NCBI GenBank assembly: GCA_014859105.1
Contig: JACUUX010000001.1
Span: 1 to 64,000, forward strand
Length of the DNA: 64,000 bases
Direction of reading: 5' to 3'
DNA from: Nitrospirota bacterium
GTDB lineage: Bacteria > Nitrospirota > Thermodesulfovibrionia > Thermodesulfovibrionales > SM23-35
A model generated the notes under the pieces. It saw only the letters and a list, made by a program, of their open reading frames with translations. It did not search any database and was not told the origin of the DNA. Numbering within the stretch: position 1 is the stretch's first letter; the number at the start of each line of letters is the position of its first letter. Made by a program: the position numbers and the translations under genes. Below, one piece after another: positions 1 through 8,547 of this stretch.

Positions 1-27
1 TTTCTTCGAAAGAATTTAAACCCGCTT

Positions 28-97
28 AAATACTGTATCTGCCAATAATTTTATGTTATTAATCATCAAAGATCTTAAAAGTTGTTTACGATTTTTG
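28..97. repeat. Left arm of ~70-bp imperfect inverted repeat
   Basis: The reverse complement of this stretch matches 2989-3065 along almost its whole length, including the shared words ggcagatacagtattt and acttttaagatctttga. The arms differ by scattered substitutions and a few-base indel. Together they frame a 2.9-kb segment holding the SpeE-like gene and the radical SAM relic. No transposase is seen between them. Confidence 0.75.
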
Positions 98-108
98 AAT
101 AATCCAAG

Positions 109-2391
109 CTAAGAACCCTTTGAAATCGACAATCCCTTTTTCCCCATATAAACAAGAAAAAGGCTTGCTAATTTGATCGTCATTGTGAGAAGCAGAGTAT
201 TTTTTATGCCAATGGCCGGGATGAATACAACAGCAGTGAATATCGCCCCGAAAAATGCTCCGAATAAATCAAGAGCATAAAATCTTCCTGCTGTGCTACT
301 TATTGCCCTGTACGAACTGTCTGCACGGTTTACCGCTATAGGATATTCCATACCTGTCAAAAATCCTGTCATAAACATCAGGCTATAGATCAAAAACTGC
401 GAAATATATGTCTCCGGCCCACCCAGTATGAATAGATAAACAAATCCGGTAAGAAATAATATCGCAATCTCGATGGCTATCAAATCTGTTTCTATCCTTT
501 TAATGGCAAAAAAGGCCCCCAGGGCTGACCCGAGCATAAAGAGGGACGTAAGGATACCAATGTAATGGTAGACATATCCATAGTAAATCTGAAAAGATAG
601 GATTAGCAATATACTTATCAACATGCTCATAAAACCGGTTGTGGCTATTGCAAAAGTCAGGAATAACTGCCCTCTTTTTCTGTGCTGTATGCCTGTAAAA
701 GCAACGCTGATAAAAATGATAAATGCGAGGTAGTAAGTGAAAGGGATATTATCAATTATGTGCAAAATCTTTACCATAGATGGAGAAACTATAAGATTTA
801 AAAAAAGCATGCTTTCATATACACCTCTCGGGTAACTGTCATGATTTAAAATCTTACTCTCAGTTGAAGCAATCTTCTCCTCGATCATGCCGAATCCTGT
901 ACTATCCATTTTGTATCTTATATACCATTCATTTACCAGCCATGATGAGAAATCCCTTAACCGAAGTCTTTCTATAAGTATTCCGTCCGAAACTGTTTTT
1001 ATAGTCTCATCTGAAGAAGCAATAAAGATATTCCGGCCTCCTATGACTATTCTTACATGGGGAAAGACCTTTTTTAGGGAGGCATAAATTGTCCTGTTTA
1101 ATTCCATGAGCTCAGATGACAGAAAAGTCTCTGAACCAGGGACTGTTATCGATAATATTCCGTTATCCTTAAGACGTTCCTTTGCCATTTCAAAAAACTC
1201 CACTGTATAGTACCTGTTGATCTGGAGAGTCGAAGGTATCGGGAGGTTTATAAGAATCAGGTCATACAGGTCAGATGTATTTCTCAGGAAAAGTCTCCCT
1301 TCTGACAGATGAATATTAACCTTTTCATGGTCAAGCTCATATTCAGTAAGCGGGGTAGAAAAACGTCTGAAGCTTTCTATTACAAGAGGGTCCTGTTCGG
1401 CATAATCAATCTTCTCTACAGGATGTTTTAATAACTCTTTTAAAAGTCCTCCTGCTCCCCCACCTATCACGAGGATATCCTCCGGCTGACTGTGGAATAG
1501 CATGGGGAAATGGGCTGTTTCTTCAACCTGCGCTTCTGGTACCGGGGTAGTGGCATATGGCGCACCATTTGAAAAGAATGTATACTGGTCTTCCCCCTCT
1601 ATTATTGCAATATTGGAATATACGGAGTTTCTTGTCTCGATCAGAGAATGCTCGTACCAGAGGAGTTCTGAGCTTGATTTATGAATCCATTCTGGCACAG
1701 ATAGCAAAAAAGAGGCGATGACTAAGGTCAAAAGCCCTGCAGATATATTTCGTATTATGTTTAATTTTCCGGCAGATGTCAGATAAAGAATGACAGCGAA
1801 GAGATTTAAAGATAAGATTATAGCAGCTAATTCCACAGAGTTAAGATAATAGATAAGGTAAAAGACAAAGACTATACCGGCCACAAATGATCCAATGGAT
1901 TCATAGACATAGACCCATGCTGATACATTTTCTTTTTTAGAGATAACATGAAGGTTCCTGCACCCGAAAGGGAATAGCGCACCACTTACAATCGAGACAG
2001 GTGCGAGGGCTATAAGAGAGATAACCATTACATAGTGAATGCCGAGAATCTCGCCTGTGGGGATATTAAAGAGATATTTGAATGACCTGATGAAGATAAT
2101 GCTGAATAAAGAAGAAAACCCGATGGTCATCTGGAGGATTGCAAAGCAGCTTATATGCCTTTTTGTATAGTCAGCTTTTTTTCTTGAAAAAAAACTTCCT
2201 GCTGCTTCGAGAATTAGCCAATTGCCGAAAATTATGCCCAGGAAAAGTTCATTACCATGAAATGTTACGAGAAGTTCCCTGATGATAAGTATCTGGGAGG
2301 CAGTTGCAGTAAAACCCATCACAAGGAGGGCAACCCTTAAAGATGAAACGGTAGAAATGGCTACATATCCCATAAGCCAGGGATTGGACAA
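109..2391 (-). CDS. Membrane-bound spermidine synthase-like protein (fused SpeE)
   Basis: A 760-residue protein with three parts: an N-terminal block of membrane helices (about residues 15-235), a central soluble SpeE-type methyltransferase-fold domain (about 250-500), and a C-terminal block of helices (about 545-750). The glycine-rich VIGGGAGG motif near residue 307, followed by the acidic EQDPLV strand end, is the cofactor-binding signature of the spermidine synthase family. Such fused membrane proteins are annotated as spermidine synthases, but the true substrate is usually unknown, so aminopropyl transfer is inference. The ATG used here lies inside the upstream radical SAM relic. An ATG seven codons later (2370) would give a start just before the first helix. 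The whole gene sits between the arms of the 28-97/2989-3065 inverted repeat. Confidence 0.85.
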   Translation of the reverse strand: MSNPWLMGYVAISTVSSLRVALLVMGFTATASQILIIRELLVTFHGNELFLGIIFGNWLILEAAGSFFSRKKADYTKRHISCFAILQMTIGFSSLFSIIFIRSFKYLFNIPTGEILGIHYVMVISLIALAPVSIVSGALFPFGCRNLHVISKKENVSAWVYVYESIGSFVAGIVFVFYLIYYLNSVELAAIILSLNLFAVILYLTSAGKLNIIRNISAGLLTLVIASFLLSVPEWIHKSSSELLWYEHSLIETRNSVYSNIAIIEGEDQYTFFSNGAPYATTPVPEAQVEETAHFPMLFHSQPEDILVIGGGAGGLLKELLKHPVEKIDYAEQDPLVIESFRRFSTPLTEYELDHEKVNIHLSEGRLFLRNTSDLYDLILINLPIPSTLQINRYYTVEFFEMAKERLKDNGILSITVPGSETFLSSELMELNRTIYASLKKVFPHVRIVIGGRNIFIASSDETIKTVSDGILIERLRLRDFSSWLVNEWYIRYKMDSTGFGMIEEKIASTESKILNHDSYPRGVYESMLFLNLIVSPSMVKILHIIDNIPFTYYLAFIIFISVAFTGIQHRKRGQLFLTFAIATTGFMSMLISILLILSFQIYYGYVYHYIGILTSLFMLGSALGAFFAIKRIETDLIAIEIAILFLTGFVYLFILGGPETYISQFLIYSLMFMTGFLTGMEYPIAVNRADSSYRAISSTAGRFYALDLFGAFFGAIFTAVVFIPAIGIKNTLLLTMTIKLASLFLVYMGKKGLSISKGS

Positions 2392-2633
2392 CCGCAGTAT
2401 TTACACTTCCCCTCTTTTACAGCTATGTACCCTGCCTGCTCCAGCGTCTTTATCGGGGTTGGCGACAGGTGGGTCATCCTGTAAGCAGGGAAGAATCCTG
2501 TGAAATGTAAAGGCACATCGGTTCCGAGATTTTCCTTTATCCATATACACATCTCTCTTATGGTTTTCATGTCATCATTTAATGTTGGGATGATTAGATT
2601 TACTATCTCAAGCCACTTTCCTTTCTGTTTTCT
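2361..2633 (-). pseudogene. C-terminal relic of an AmmeMemoRadiSam-system radical SAM enzyme
   Basis: The frame reads through GKWLEIVNLIIPTLND and then VPLHFTGFFPAYRMT and PTPIKTLEQAG, typical of the C-terminal half of AmmeMemoRadiSam radical SAM enzymes. An in-frame TAG at 2634-2636 closes it upstream. The CxxxCxxC cluster half of the protein is absent and the tail is degraded after KYCG. It is therefore a broken copy with no radical SAM activity. It overlaps the start of the SpeE-like gene by 31 bases on the same strand. Confidence 0.7.
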
Positions 2634-2907
2634 CTATTCCTGCAGACTCCCCTTTGACCCTGTGGTATTGCACATTTCCCGAAACAAAGAAGGCATTGGA
2701 TGATGTGCATCCATATCCAAAAAAAAGCGGATGCAGTGTACAAGCTGTATTTCAAAAATGTCCGCCACGTTATCATAAAAAATTATATCATCTTTTTTAT
2801 TAACAGGTAATCCAAAAAGAGCCTGGAAGATTTAATAGCTTGATGATTCATTATTTAACCCTTTTAATCCATAGCGAACTCTGTTCAAATGGTTGATGCA
2901 TTAGGTT

Positions 2908-2982
2908 GTCATTCCCGCTTGACGGGAATCTTTCTGACTTGTTTGGAATCGTAAAGAAGGATGCCGGACAAGCCGGCATGAC
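2908..2982. repeat. REP-like double-hairpin element
   Basis: Two adjacent palindromes lie here: attcccg-cttga-cgggaat (2911-2929) and atgccgg-acaag-ccggcat (2961-2979). The outer ends gtcat and atgac are inverted too. This is the usual build of an intergenic REP/BIME-type element. The first hairpin shares a TTGACG loop with the elements at 32794 and 36306. The rest of the gene-free 2634-3152 stretch shows no coding signal. Confidence 0.6.
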
Positions 2983-2988
2983 AAAAAA

Positions 2989-3065
2989 CAAAAATCTTAA
3001 ATAACTTTTAAGATCTTTGAAAATTAATAGCATAAATTTTGCATATATTGGCAGATACAGTATTT
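2989..3065. repeat. Right arm of ~70-bp imperfect inverted repeat
   Basis: Inverted counterpart of 28-97. It ends close to the regulatory region of aroB. The arms are too diverged to be a very recent duplication. Confidence 0.75.
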
Positions 3066-3077
3066 TCTCTCATTCTC

Positions 3078-3098
3078 AGCCCCGATGGGATCGGGGCT
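3078..3098. repeat. Perfect 8-bp stem palindrome upstream of aroB
   Basis: agccccga-tggga-tcggggct is a perfect 8-bp stem with a 5-base loop. It lies 55 bases upstream of the preferred aroB ATG. It could be a small repeat unit or a terminator remnant, but there is no T-run on either strand. Confidence 0.5.
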
Positions 3099-3137
3099 TC
3101 CGGGATTACAATGATAACCATTATAGCTGGATTTGGG

Positions 3138-3143
3138 TATAAT
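3138..3143 (+). promoter_or_regulatory. Candidate -10 box of aroB
   Basis: A perfect TATAAT ends 9 bases before the preferred aroB ATG (3153). No good -35 hexamer is seen 16-18 bases upstream. If used, transcription would begin at or beside the start codon. Confidence 0.35.
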
Positions 3144-3152
3144 ATACAGGAA

Positions 3153-4229
3153 ATGGAAAAAGTAAGAGTTGAGTTAGGTGATAGAAGCTATGACATTGTG
3201 ATAGGGAGCGGAATTCTGGAAGGAATTGGAGAGACGCTCAAATTATTAGGCTTCAGCCCCAAAATGGCATTAGTCAGTAACCCTACAGTTTTTACGCTTT
3301 ACGGCGAACGTTTGACTGATTCATTAAGGAAATCAGGTTTTGATCTTATTTCCATTCAAATCCCGGACGGTGAAAAATTTAAAAATCTTAAAAGTCTGGA
3401 ACATATATACGATGAACTTCTGAAATACAGGCTTGACAGGTCATCCGCACTTATTGCACTGGGAGGCGGAGTTATAGGTGATATCACAGGATTTGCTGCA
3501 TCCACATACATGAGAGGAATTTCATATATACAGGTGCCTACAACCCTTCTTGCCCAGGTAGACAGTTCTGTCGGGGGAAAAACGGGTGTAAATCATGAGC
3601 TCGGCAAAAATATGATAGGGACTTTCTGGCAGCCAGACCTCGTCTGGGTTGACGTAGAAACACTTAAAACCCTCCCTAAGAGAGAGATCCTGGCCGGAAT
3701 TGCAGAGGTGATCAAATATGGTGTGATATATGACAGGGAATTATTTGGATTCGTTGAGGTTGCGAAAGAAAAAATTCTGAATCTTGATAAAGATTCTCTG
3801 ACACACATAATTAAACGATCGTGCAGGATAAAGGCAGAGATTGTATCGAGGGATGAAAGAGAGTCAGGTTTAAGGTCGATATTGAACTATGGCCATACAA
3901 TAGGACATGCAATAGAGACAGTTACAGAATACAGGAGATTTCTTCACGGAGAAGCTGTTGCAATAGGCATGTGTCTTGAGGCAGGGCTTTCCCGGATACT
4001 TAACTTGATTAATGACAATGAGCTGTCAAGGATAAAGTCTGTTATTGATTCATATGGACTACCTTCAGAAATGCCGCCAGATATAAATGTTGATGGCATT
4101 TTTTCATCCATGCAGATTGATAAAAAGGCTGTTGCAGGGGAGTTGAAGGTTATCCTTCCGGAGAAGATCGGGGTTGTGAGAATATATAAAGGTGTAACAG
4201 AAAACGAAATAAGAAAATTATTTAAATAA
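3153..4229 (+). CDS. aroB: 3-dehydroquinate synthase
   Basis: Second step of the shikimate pathway: conversion of DAHP to 3-dehydroquinate, NAD- and metal-dependent, cytosolic. Visible family motifs include IPDGEKFKNL, ALGGGVIGDITGF, QVPTTLLAQVDSSVGGKTG, the metal-site stretch GHTIGHAIE, and LHGEAVAIGM. From the ATG at 3153 the protein has 358 residues, the usual AroB length. The open frame extends upstream to 3039, but those 38 residues come from repeat DNA and do not resemble AroB. The gene converges on the PiT transporter, the two stops overlapping by a few bases. Confidence 0.95.
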   Translation: MEKVRVELGDRSYDIVIGSGILEGIGETLKLLGFSPKMALVSNPTVFTLYGERLTDSLRKSGFDLISIQIPDGEKFKNLKSLEHIYDELLKYRLDRSSALIALGGGVIGDITGFAASTYMRGISYIQVPTTLLAQVDSSVGGKTGVNHELGKNMIGTFWQPDLVWVDVETLKTLPKREILAGIAEVIKYGVIYDRELFGFVEVAKEKILNLDKDSLTHIIKRSCRIKAEIVSRDERESGLRSILNYGHTIGHAIETVTEYRRFLHGEAVAIGMCLEAGLSRILNLINDNELSRIKSVIDSYGLPSEMPPDINVDGIFSSMQIDKKAVAGELKVILPEKIGVVRIYKGVTENEIRKLFK

Positions 4230-5205
4230 ACAGGCTCAGTACCGTACATGTTATCCATGCTATGATTGCACATGCAGGTAATGTAAAAATCCATGCATTT
4301 AATATCTTTCTCCCGATCCCCCATCTTACAGCAGTCAACCTCTTCGTTGCACCCACACCCATAATTGCTGTTGCTATCACATGAGTCGTACTGACAGGAA
4401 GTCCGAGTTTTGTCGCACCGAGGATAACAGCAGTTGCGGATGTCTCTGCAGCAAAGCCGTGTATAGGTTCTAACTTTAACATCTTTACACCGAGGGTTTT
4501 AATTACCTTCCATCCGCCGACTGCTGTTCCAAAACCCATGGCAAGCGCACATGTCAGTATAACCCAGAAAGGAACCTCAACAGTATGAAGATATCCGCCG
4601 CTCACAAGAGCGAGGGTGATAATTCCCATGACCTTCTGGGCATCATTCGAACCATGGCTGAATGCCATGAAGCTCGCAGAGATGATCTGAAGTTTTCCAA
4701 AGTATTTATTAATCACAGACGATGGAAGTCCTCCCCAGAATTTCAATACGATGCTCATGGATATGAATCCGAAAACAATTCCAATAGCAGGAGATATAAT
4801 AAGGGAAGATAATATTTTTGTGAGACCTGAAACGTTGAGAATCTCCATCCCGCCGAATGACACCGCTGCGCCGATAAGCCCTCCTATCAGGGCATGCGAT
4901 GCGCTTACCGGAAGGCCGAAGAATGTCATCAATGTGTTCCATAAAAACCCGGCAAAAAGCGCAGATGCAACAACTACTTCTGTAACAGCCCCCGGGTCAA
5001 CGATTCCCTTTCCGATTGTTTTAGCCACCGCTGTTGTCAAGAAAGCGCCGAGTACGTTCATCACGGCAGCCAGCAGGACTGCCTGCAACGGGGTGAGAAC
5101 CCTTGTTGAAACGACTGTTGCTATCGCATTTGCAGCATCATTGTAACCGTTACTGATATCAAAGAGGATTGCAAGTACAATAACGGTAACGATTAATTCA
5201 GGCAT
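4222..5205 (-). CDS. PiT-family inorganic phosphate transporter
   Basis: A 327-residue polytopic membrane protein with the duplicated PiT signature: NGYNDAANAIATVV near the N terminus and SHGSNDAQKVMGI in the middle. PiT proteins move metal-phosphate with H+ or Na+ at low affinity. The gene overlaps its partner DUF47/PhoU-like gene by 8 bases, an arrangement widely conserved for this pair. It is divergent from phoBR, so it belongs to the phosphate locus. Confidence 0.93.
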   Translation of the reverse strand: MPELIVTVIVLAILFDISNGYNDAANAIATVVSTRVLTPLQAVLLAAVMNVLGAFLTTAVAKTIGKGIVDPGAVTEVVVASALFAGFLWNTLMTFFGLPVSASHALIGGLIGAAVSFGGMEILNVSGLTKILSSLIISPAIGIVFGFISMSIVLKFWGGLPSSVINKYFGKLQIISASFMAFSHGSNDAQKVMGIITLALVSGGYLHTVEVPFWVILTCALAMGFGTAVGGWKVIKTLGVKMLKLEPIHGFAAETSATAVILGATKLGLPVSTTHVIATAIMGVGATKRLTAVRWGIGRKILNAWIFTLPACAIIAWITCTVLSLFI

Positions 5206-5821
5206 GCTTGAGGACTACGCCTTCCAGGATGTTGGCAACATCTTCACATTTGTCAGAGGCATCTTCGAGGTGCTCATAAATTTCTTTCCACTTGATAATA
5301 AGAATAGGGTCTTTTATTTCTTCAAATAAATATCCGAGTGCATCTCTGAATTCCCTGTCCAGTCTGTTTTCAAGTTTGTTTATCTCGATACAATATTCCT
5401 GAATGTGGGAGTAATTCTTTTCTCTCAGTTTCTTGATAGCCTTGTGTACGAATTCTGTTGTTAAGAGGAGATCCCTTGACATTGTGACAGCCCATTTTGT
5501 AGACTCCTTTAATTTAAAGACAGTGAGCCTGTCAGCAGCAGCCCAGATAAGGTCTATGATGTCATCCAGTGTTGTTGCAAGGGCATGAATATCTTCTCTG
5601 TCGATAGGTGTAACAAACGTCTTGTTCAGCTTCCTGATAATATCATGTGTAAATAAATCGCCCTCCTGTTCTAACTCATGTATCTCTTTTGCCCATGCCT
5701 CAACTGTAGAAAAATGCTCCATCATAGCAACTAAAAGGGTGGCAGCATGTGTGACGTTTGCCGCAGCTTTATCAAACACCTCAAAAAAGTCTACTTCCTT
5801 GGGAAAAAATCTTATTGGCAT
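5198..5821 (-). CDS. PhoU-like DUF47 protein, partner of the PiT transporter
   Basis: A 207-residue all-helical protein of the DUF47/TIGR00153 family. It has acidic helical repeats, for example EIHELEQEGDLFTHDIIR and DREDIHALATTLDDIIDLI, which in PhoU-like proteins help bind metal clusters. It is thought to regulate the adjacent PiT transporter. It is first in the two-gene unit with pit. The 131-base divergent region to phoB (5822-5952) shows no clear Pho box. Confidence 0.9.
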   Translation of the reverse strand: MPIRFFPKEVDFFEVFDKAAANVTHAATLLVAMMEHFSTVEAWAKEIHELEQEGDLFTHDIIRKLNKTFVTPIDREDIHALATTLDDIIDLIWAAADRLTVFKLKESTKWAVTMSRDLLLTTEFVHKAIKKLREKNYSHIQEYCIEINKLENRLDREFRDALGYLFEEIKDPILIIKWKEIYEHLEDASDKCEDVANILEGVVLKHA

Positions 5822-5952
5822 GTTTTGACTCCTAACGACAATGTAGGATATAAAATTTTTGGGTCAAAGTCAACAAATGACATTACACAAATGATATTGC
5901 CTTAAAATCACTTCTGTTGCATAAGAATGCAAGATAATGATATAAGTATTAT

Positions 5953-6651
5953 GTGGAAAGTTCAAAGCATATCCTTGTTGTTGATGATGAGACAGATCTC
6001 GTTGAGCTGGTGTCTTATAATCTTAAGAAAGAAGGTTATGCCGTAGACACGGCCTCTGACGGTGAGGTTGCCCTCGCAAAGATAAGAAAAGTAAAATATG
6101 CCCTTCTGGTACTTGACTTATTGCTTCCCGGTTTACAGGGGATTGAACTCTGCCGCATACTGAGAAGCGATCCAAAGACAGTGAATCTACCAATTATTAT
6201 GCTTACTGCGAAGGGAGAAGAAGTAGACAAAATACTCGGGCTCGAGATGGGAGCAGACGACTATATGACAAAGCCTTTCAGTCCAAGGGAACTTGTGGCA
6301 AGAGTCAAGGCTGTACTCAGAAGGTCGGCCGAGAAACCTGTTGCAGAGAAAATATTAAAACAGGGAGATGTCGAGATAGATAAGGAGCGATATATTGTTT
6401 CTATAAAAGGAAGGCCTATTAAACTGAGTGCGACAGAGTTTAAACTCCTGCTCTTTTTAGCCGAAAGAAAAGGAAAGGTATTCAGCAGGGATCAGCTCCT
6501 CGATGCTATATGGCGTGATGAGGCATTTGTTGAGCCGAGGACAGTTGATGTGCACATAAGAAGGTTAAGGGCTCATATTGAGGAGAACGCTGCTAATCCC
6601 GGATATATCAAGACCATGCGCGGCATAGGGTATTTCTTCGATGGTAAATAA
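5953..6651 (+). CDS. phoB: Phosphate regulon response regulator PhoB
   Basis: A 232-residue OmpR/PhoB-type regulator. It has a receiver domain (1-120) with acidic pocket DD at 11-12, phospho-acceptor D55 in LVLDLLLPG and the TKPFSP lysine. A winged-helix DNA-binding domain follows (about 133-232), with the RTVDVHIRRLRAHIE recognition helix. The start is GTG, with no Shine-Dalgarno sequence. The stop overlaps the phoR start (TAATG). Pho boxes at 8420 and 14224 are its expected targets. Confidence 0.93.
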   Translation: MESSKHILVVDDETDLVELVSYNLKKEGYAVDTASDGEVALAKIRKVKYALLVLDLLLPGLQGIELCRILRSDPKTVNLPIIMLTAKGEEVDKILGLEMGADDYMTKPFSPRELVARVKAVLRRSAEKPVAEKILKQGDVEIDKERYIVSIKGRPIKLSATEFKLLLFLAERKGKVFSRDQLLDAIWRDEAFVEPRTVDVHIRRLRAHIEENAANPGYIKTMRGIGYFFDGK

Positions 6652-8420
6652 TGAAGAGGATATTGTTCAAAAAAATCCTGATTTTATATTTTATTATCAC
6701 TCCTCTCCTTATCATATCGCTTCAATTTTATCTCTCATCTGTTATAAAGAATAATTATCTCTCAAATCTTAGAGAAAATCTCATCATACATGCCCGATTA
6801 ATTGCTGAAAAAATACCTTCTTCTTACACATCAAATCTTGATGATTTCTGCAGGGGTTATAAGGAAAAGACAGGGGCAAGGGTTACCATCATAAATGATT
6901 CCGGACGAGTTTTAGGAGACTCCGATGAATCTTCATATGTAATGGAAAACCACCTGAACAGGCCCGAGATCCAGGATGCAATGATCAGTGATGTCGGGAG
7001 CTCTGTCAGATTAAGCAGAACATTATCAGAAAACTTTTTTTACCTTGCAATAGCAATCAACCGCCCGGAAAAAATTTTTCTTAGACTCTCTATGCCCCTG
7101 AATGAAATTGAGACGGAGATAAATAAAATAAGGATGAAGGTTGTCATTGCCTCTCTTGCTTCCTTACTCGCTGTTATTTTCATAGGTCTTTTTCAGACAA
7201 AAAGGATTACGAAATCAATCGAAGAGATTACCTCTTTTTCTAAAGAAGTTGCAGCAGGGAATTTCAAAAAAAGGCTGTTTCTCAGCGGGAAAGACGAACT
7301 CGGAGAGCTGGGTAGAAATATCAGTGATATGGCTCAGCAGCTTAATATAAGACTTAAACAGAGTGAAGAAGAAAAACAGAAAGTGGAGGCTATCCTTAAA
7401 AACATGTCTGACGGCTTGATTCTGACTGATACGAAAGGAAAAATCATCTTGAGCAACTCTGCTTTTAAGAATCTTTTCGGGTTAGAAACACAGATCGAAG
7501 GAAAAACACTTATGGAAATCCTGAGAAAAGCAGAACTTATAGATGTAATAGAGGATGTTGTTGAAAATAAAAAAAGGATATCGCTTGAGTTTGGAATCAA
7601 CTATCCCGGAGAACTTTATTTAATGACTACTGCTTCTCCTTTTACTATCAAGGGAGAGGTATCCGGAGCTGTTTTAACTTTTCATGATATCACAAGACTC
7701 AAAAGACTGGAGGAAATAAGAAAAGATTTTGTTGCAAATGTCTCACATGAGATTAAAACACCTATCACAGCAATAAAAGGTTTTGCGGAGACTCTCCTTG
7801 AAGGCGCAATCGAGGATAAAGAAAATGCGAAAAAATTCCTTGAGACAATAAAGAACCACAGCGAGCGTCTCAATTCCCTTGTAACCGATCTTCTGACACT
7901 TTCAAAGATAGAACTCGGTGATATAAAGATAGAAAAGACAGATGTAAATCTCGATGAAATTATAGAAGCTGTATTCACAACATTGAAAGAAGAAGCCTAT
8001 AGCAGAGGTCTTTATCTAAAGAAGCAGATAGATTCTGAAATTAGAGAAATAAAGGCTGACAGGAACAGATTGATTCAGATATTGATCAATCTTGTGGATA
8101 ACGGAATTAAATTTACAGAAGAAGGCGGAGTAACGGTAAAAGTTAGAAGTGAAAAGTTAAAAGTGAAAAACGGTGAAGAAAGAAACTTTGTAACAATTTC
8201 AATAGAAGATACAGGGATGGGTATCCCTAAAAAACATATTCCACGCCTTGGAGAGAGATTTTACAGAGTCGACAGTGCCCGCTCAAGGGAACTCGGAGGC
8301 ACAGGACTTGGCCTTGCTATAGTCAAGCATCTCGTTAAGGCTCACGGCTGGGAAATGGAGATCGAGAGTGAAGAGGGTAAGGGCACAACAGTTCGTATTC
8401 TTTGTAATCCTATAATTTAG
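6651..8420 (+). CDS. phoR: Phosphate regulon sensor histidine kinase PhoR
   Basis: A 589-residue sensor kinase. It has a membrane helix at about 8-27, a periplasmic segment to about 160, a second helix (about 162-182), HAMP (about 184-238), PAS (about 245-350), HisKA with H366 in VSHEIKTP, and HATPase_c with N, G1 (DTGMGIP) and G2 (GGTGLGLAI) boxes. Unlike the short PhoR of E. coli it keeps a full periplasmic domain, as in many Gram-positive and deep-branching PhoR proteins. It is translationally coupled to phoB. The role is inferred from the surrounding phosphate genes. Confidence 0.9.
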   Translation: MKRILFKKILILYFIITPLLIISLQFYLSSVIKNNYLSNLRENLIIHARLIAEKIPSSYTSNLDDFCRGYKEKTGARVTIINDSGRVLGDSDESSYVMENHLNRPEIQDAMISDVGSSVRLSRTLSENFFYLAIAINRPEKIFLRLSMPLNEIETEINKIRMKVVIASLASLLAVIFIGLFQTKRITKSIEEITSFSKEVAAGNFKKRLFLSGKDELGELGRNISDMAQQLNIRLKQSEEEKQKVEAILKNMSDGLILTDTKGKIILSNSAFKNLFGLETQIEGKTLMEILRKAELIDVIEDVVENKKRISLEFGINYPGELYLMTTASPFTIKGEVSGAVLTFHDITRLKRLEEIRKDFVANVSHEIKTPITAIKGFAETLLEGAIEDKENAKKFLETIKNHSERLNSLVTDLLTLSKIELGDIKIEKTDVNLDEIIEAVFTTLKEEAYSRGLYLKKQIDSEIREIKADRNRLIQILINLVDNGIKFTEEGGVTVKVRSEKLKVKNGEERNFVTISIEDTGMGIPKKHIPRLGERFYRVDSARSRELGGTGLGLAIVKHLVKAHGWEMEIESEEGKGTTVRILCNPII

Positions 8421-8475
8421 TTTAACCAAAATTTCATCCTTCCTTAATATTCCTGTAACGTTCAGCCGGTAGATT
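8420..8475 (+). promoter_or_regulatory. Four-repeat Pho box and -10 upstream of the porin
   Basis: Heptamers gtttaac (8420), atttcat (8431), ccttaat (8442) and ctgtaac (8453) recur every 11 bases, the 7+4 spacing of PhoB sites. A candidate -10 (tagatt, 8470-8475) starts 10 bases after the last heptamer, as expected where the Pho box replaces the -35. The first heptamer overlaps the phoR stop codon. Confidence 0.65.
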
Positions 8476-8547
8476 AGAAATATTTCTATAAGTGAAAAAA
8501 GTCTTTAAAGGTGTAATCATCAAAAAATCCAAAAAGGAGGAAAATGT

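Noticed and set aside
3039-3152. 38-residue N-terminal extension of AroB
   Set aside because: Derived from repeat and hairpin DNA, not AroB-like; ATG 3153 gives the normal length.
4751-5146. 131-codon plus-strand frame opposite the PiT transporter
   Set aside because: Antisense shadow of a membrane protein gene.
5822-5952. Pho box between the DUF47 gene and phoB
   Set aside because: Some TGTAAT/TTGTTG-like words occur, but no 11-bp series matching the two clear sites.
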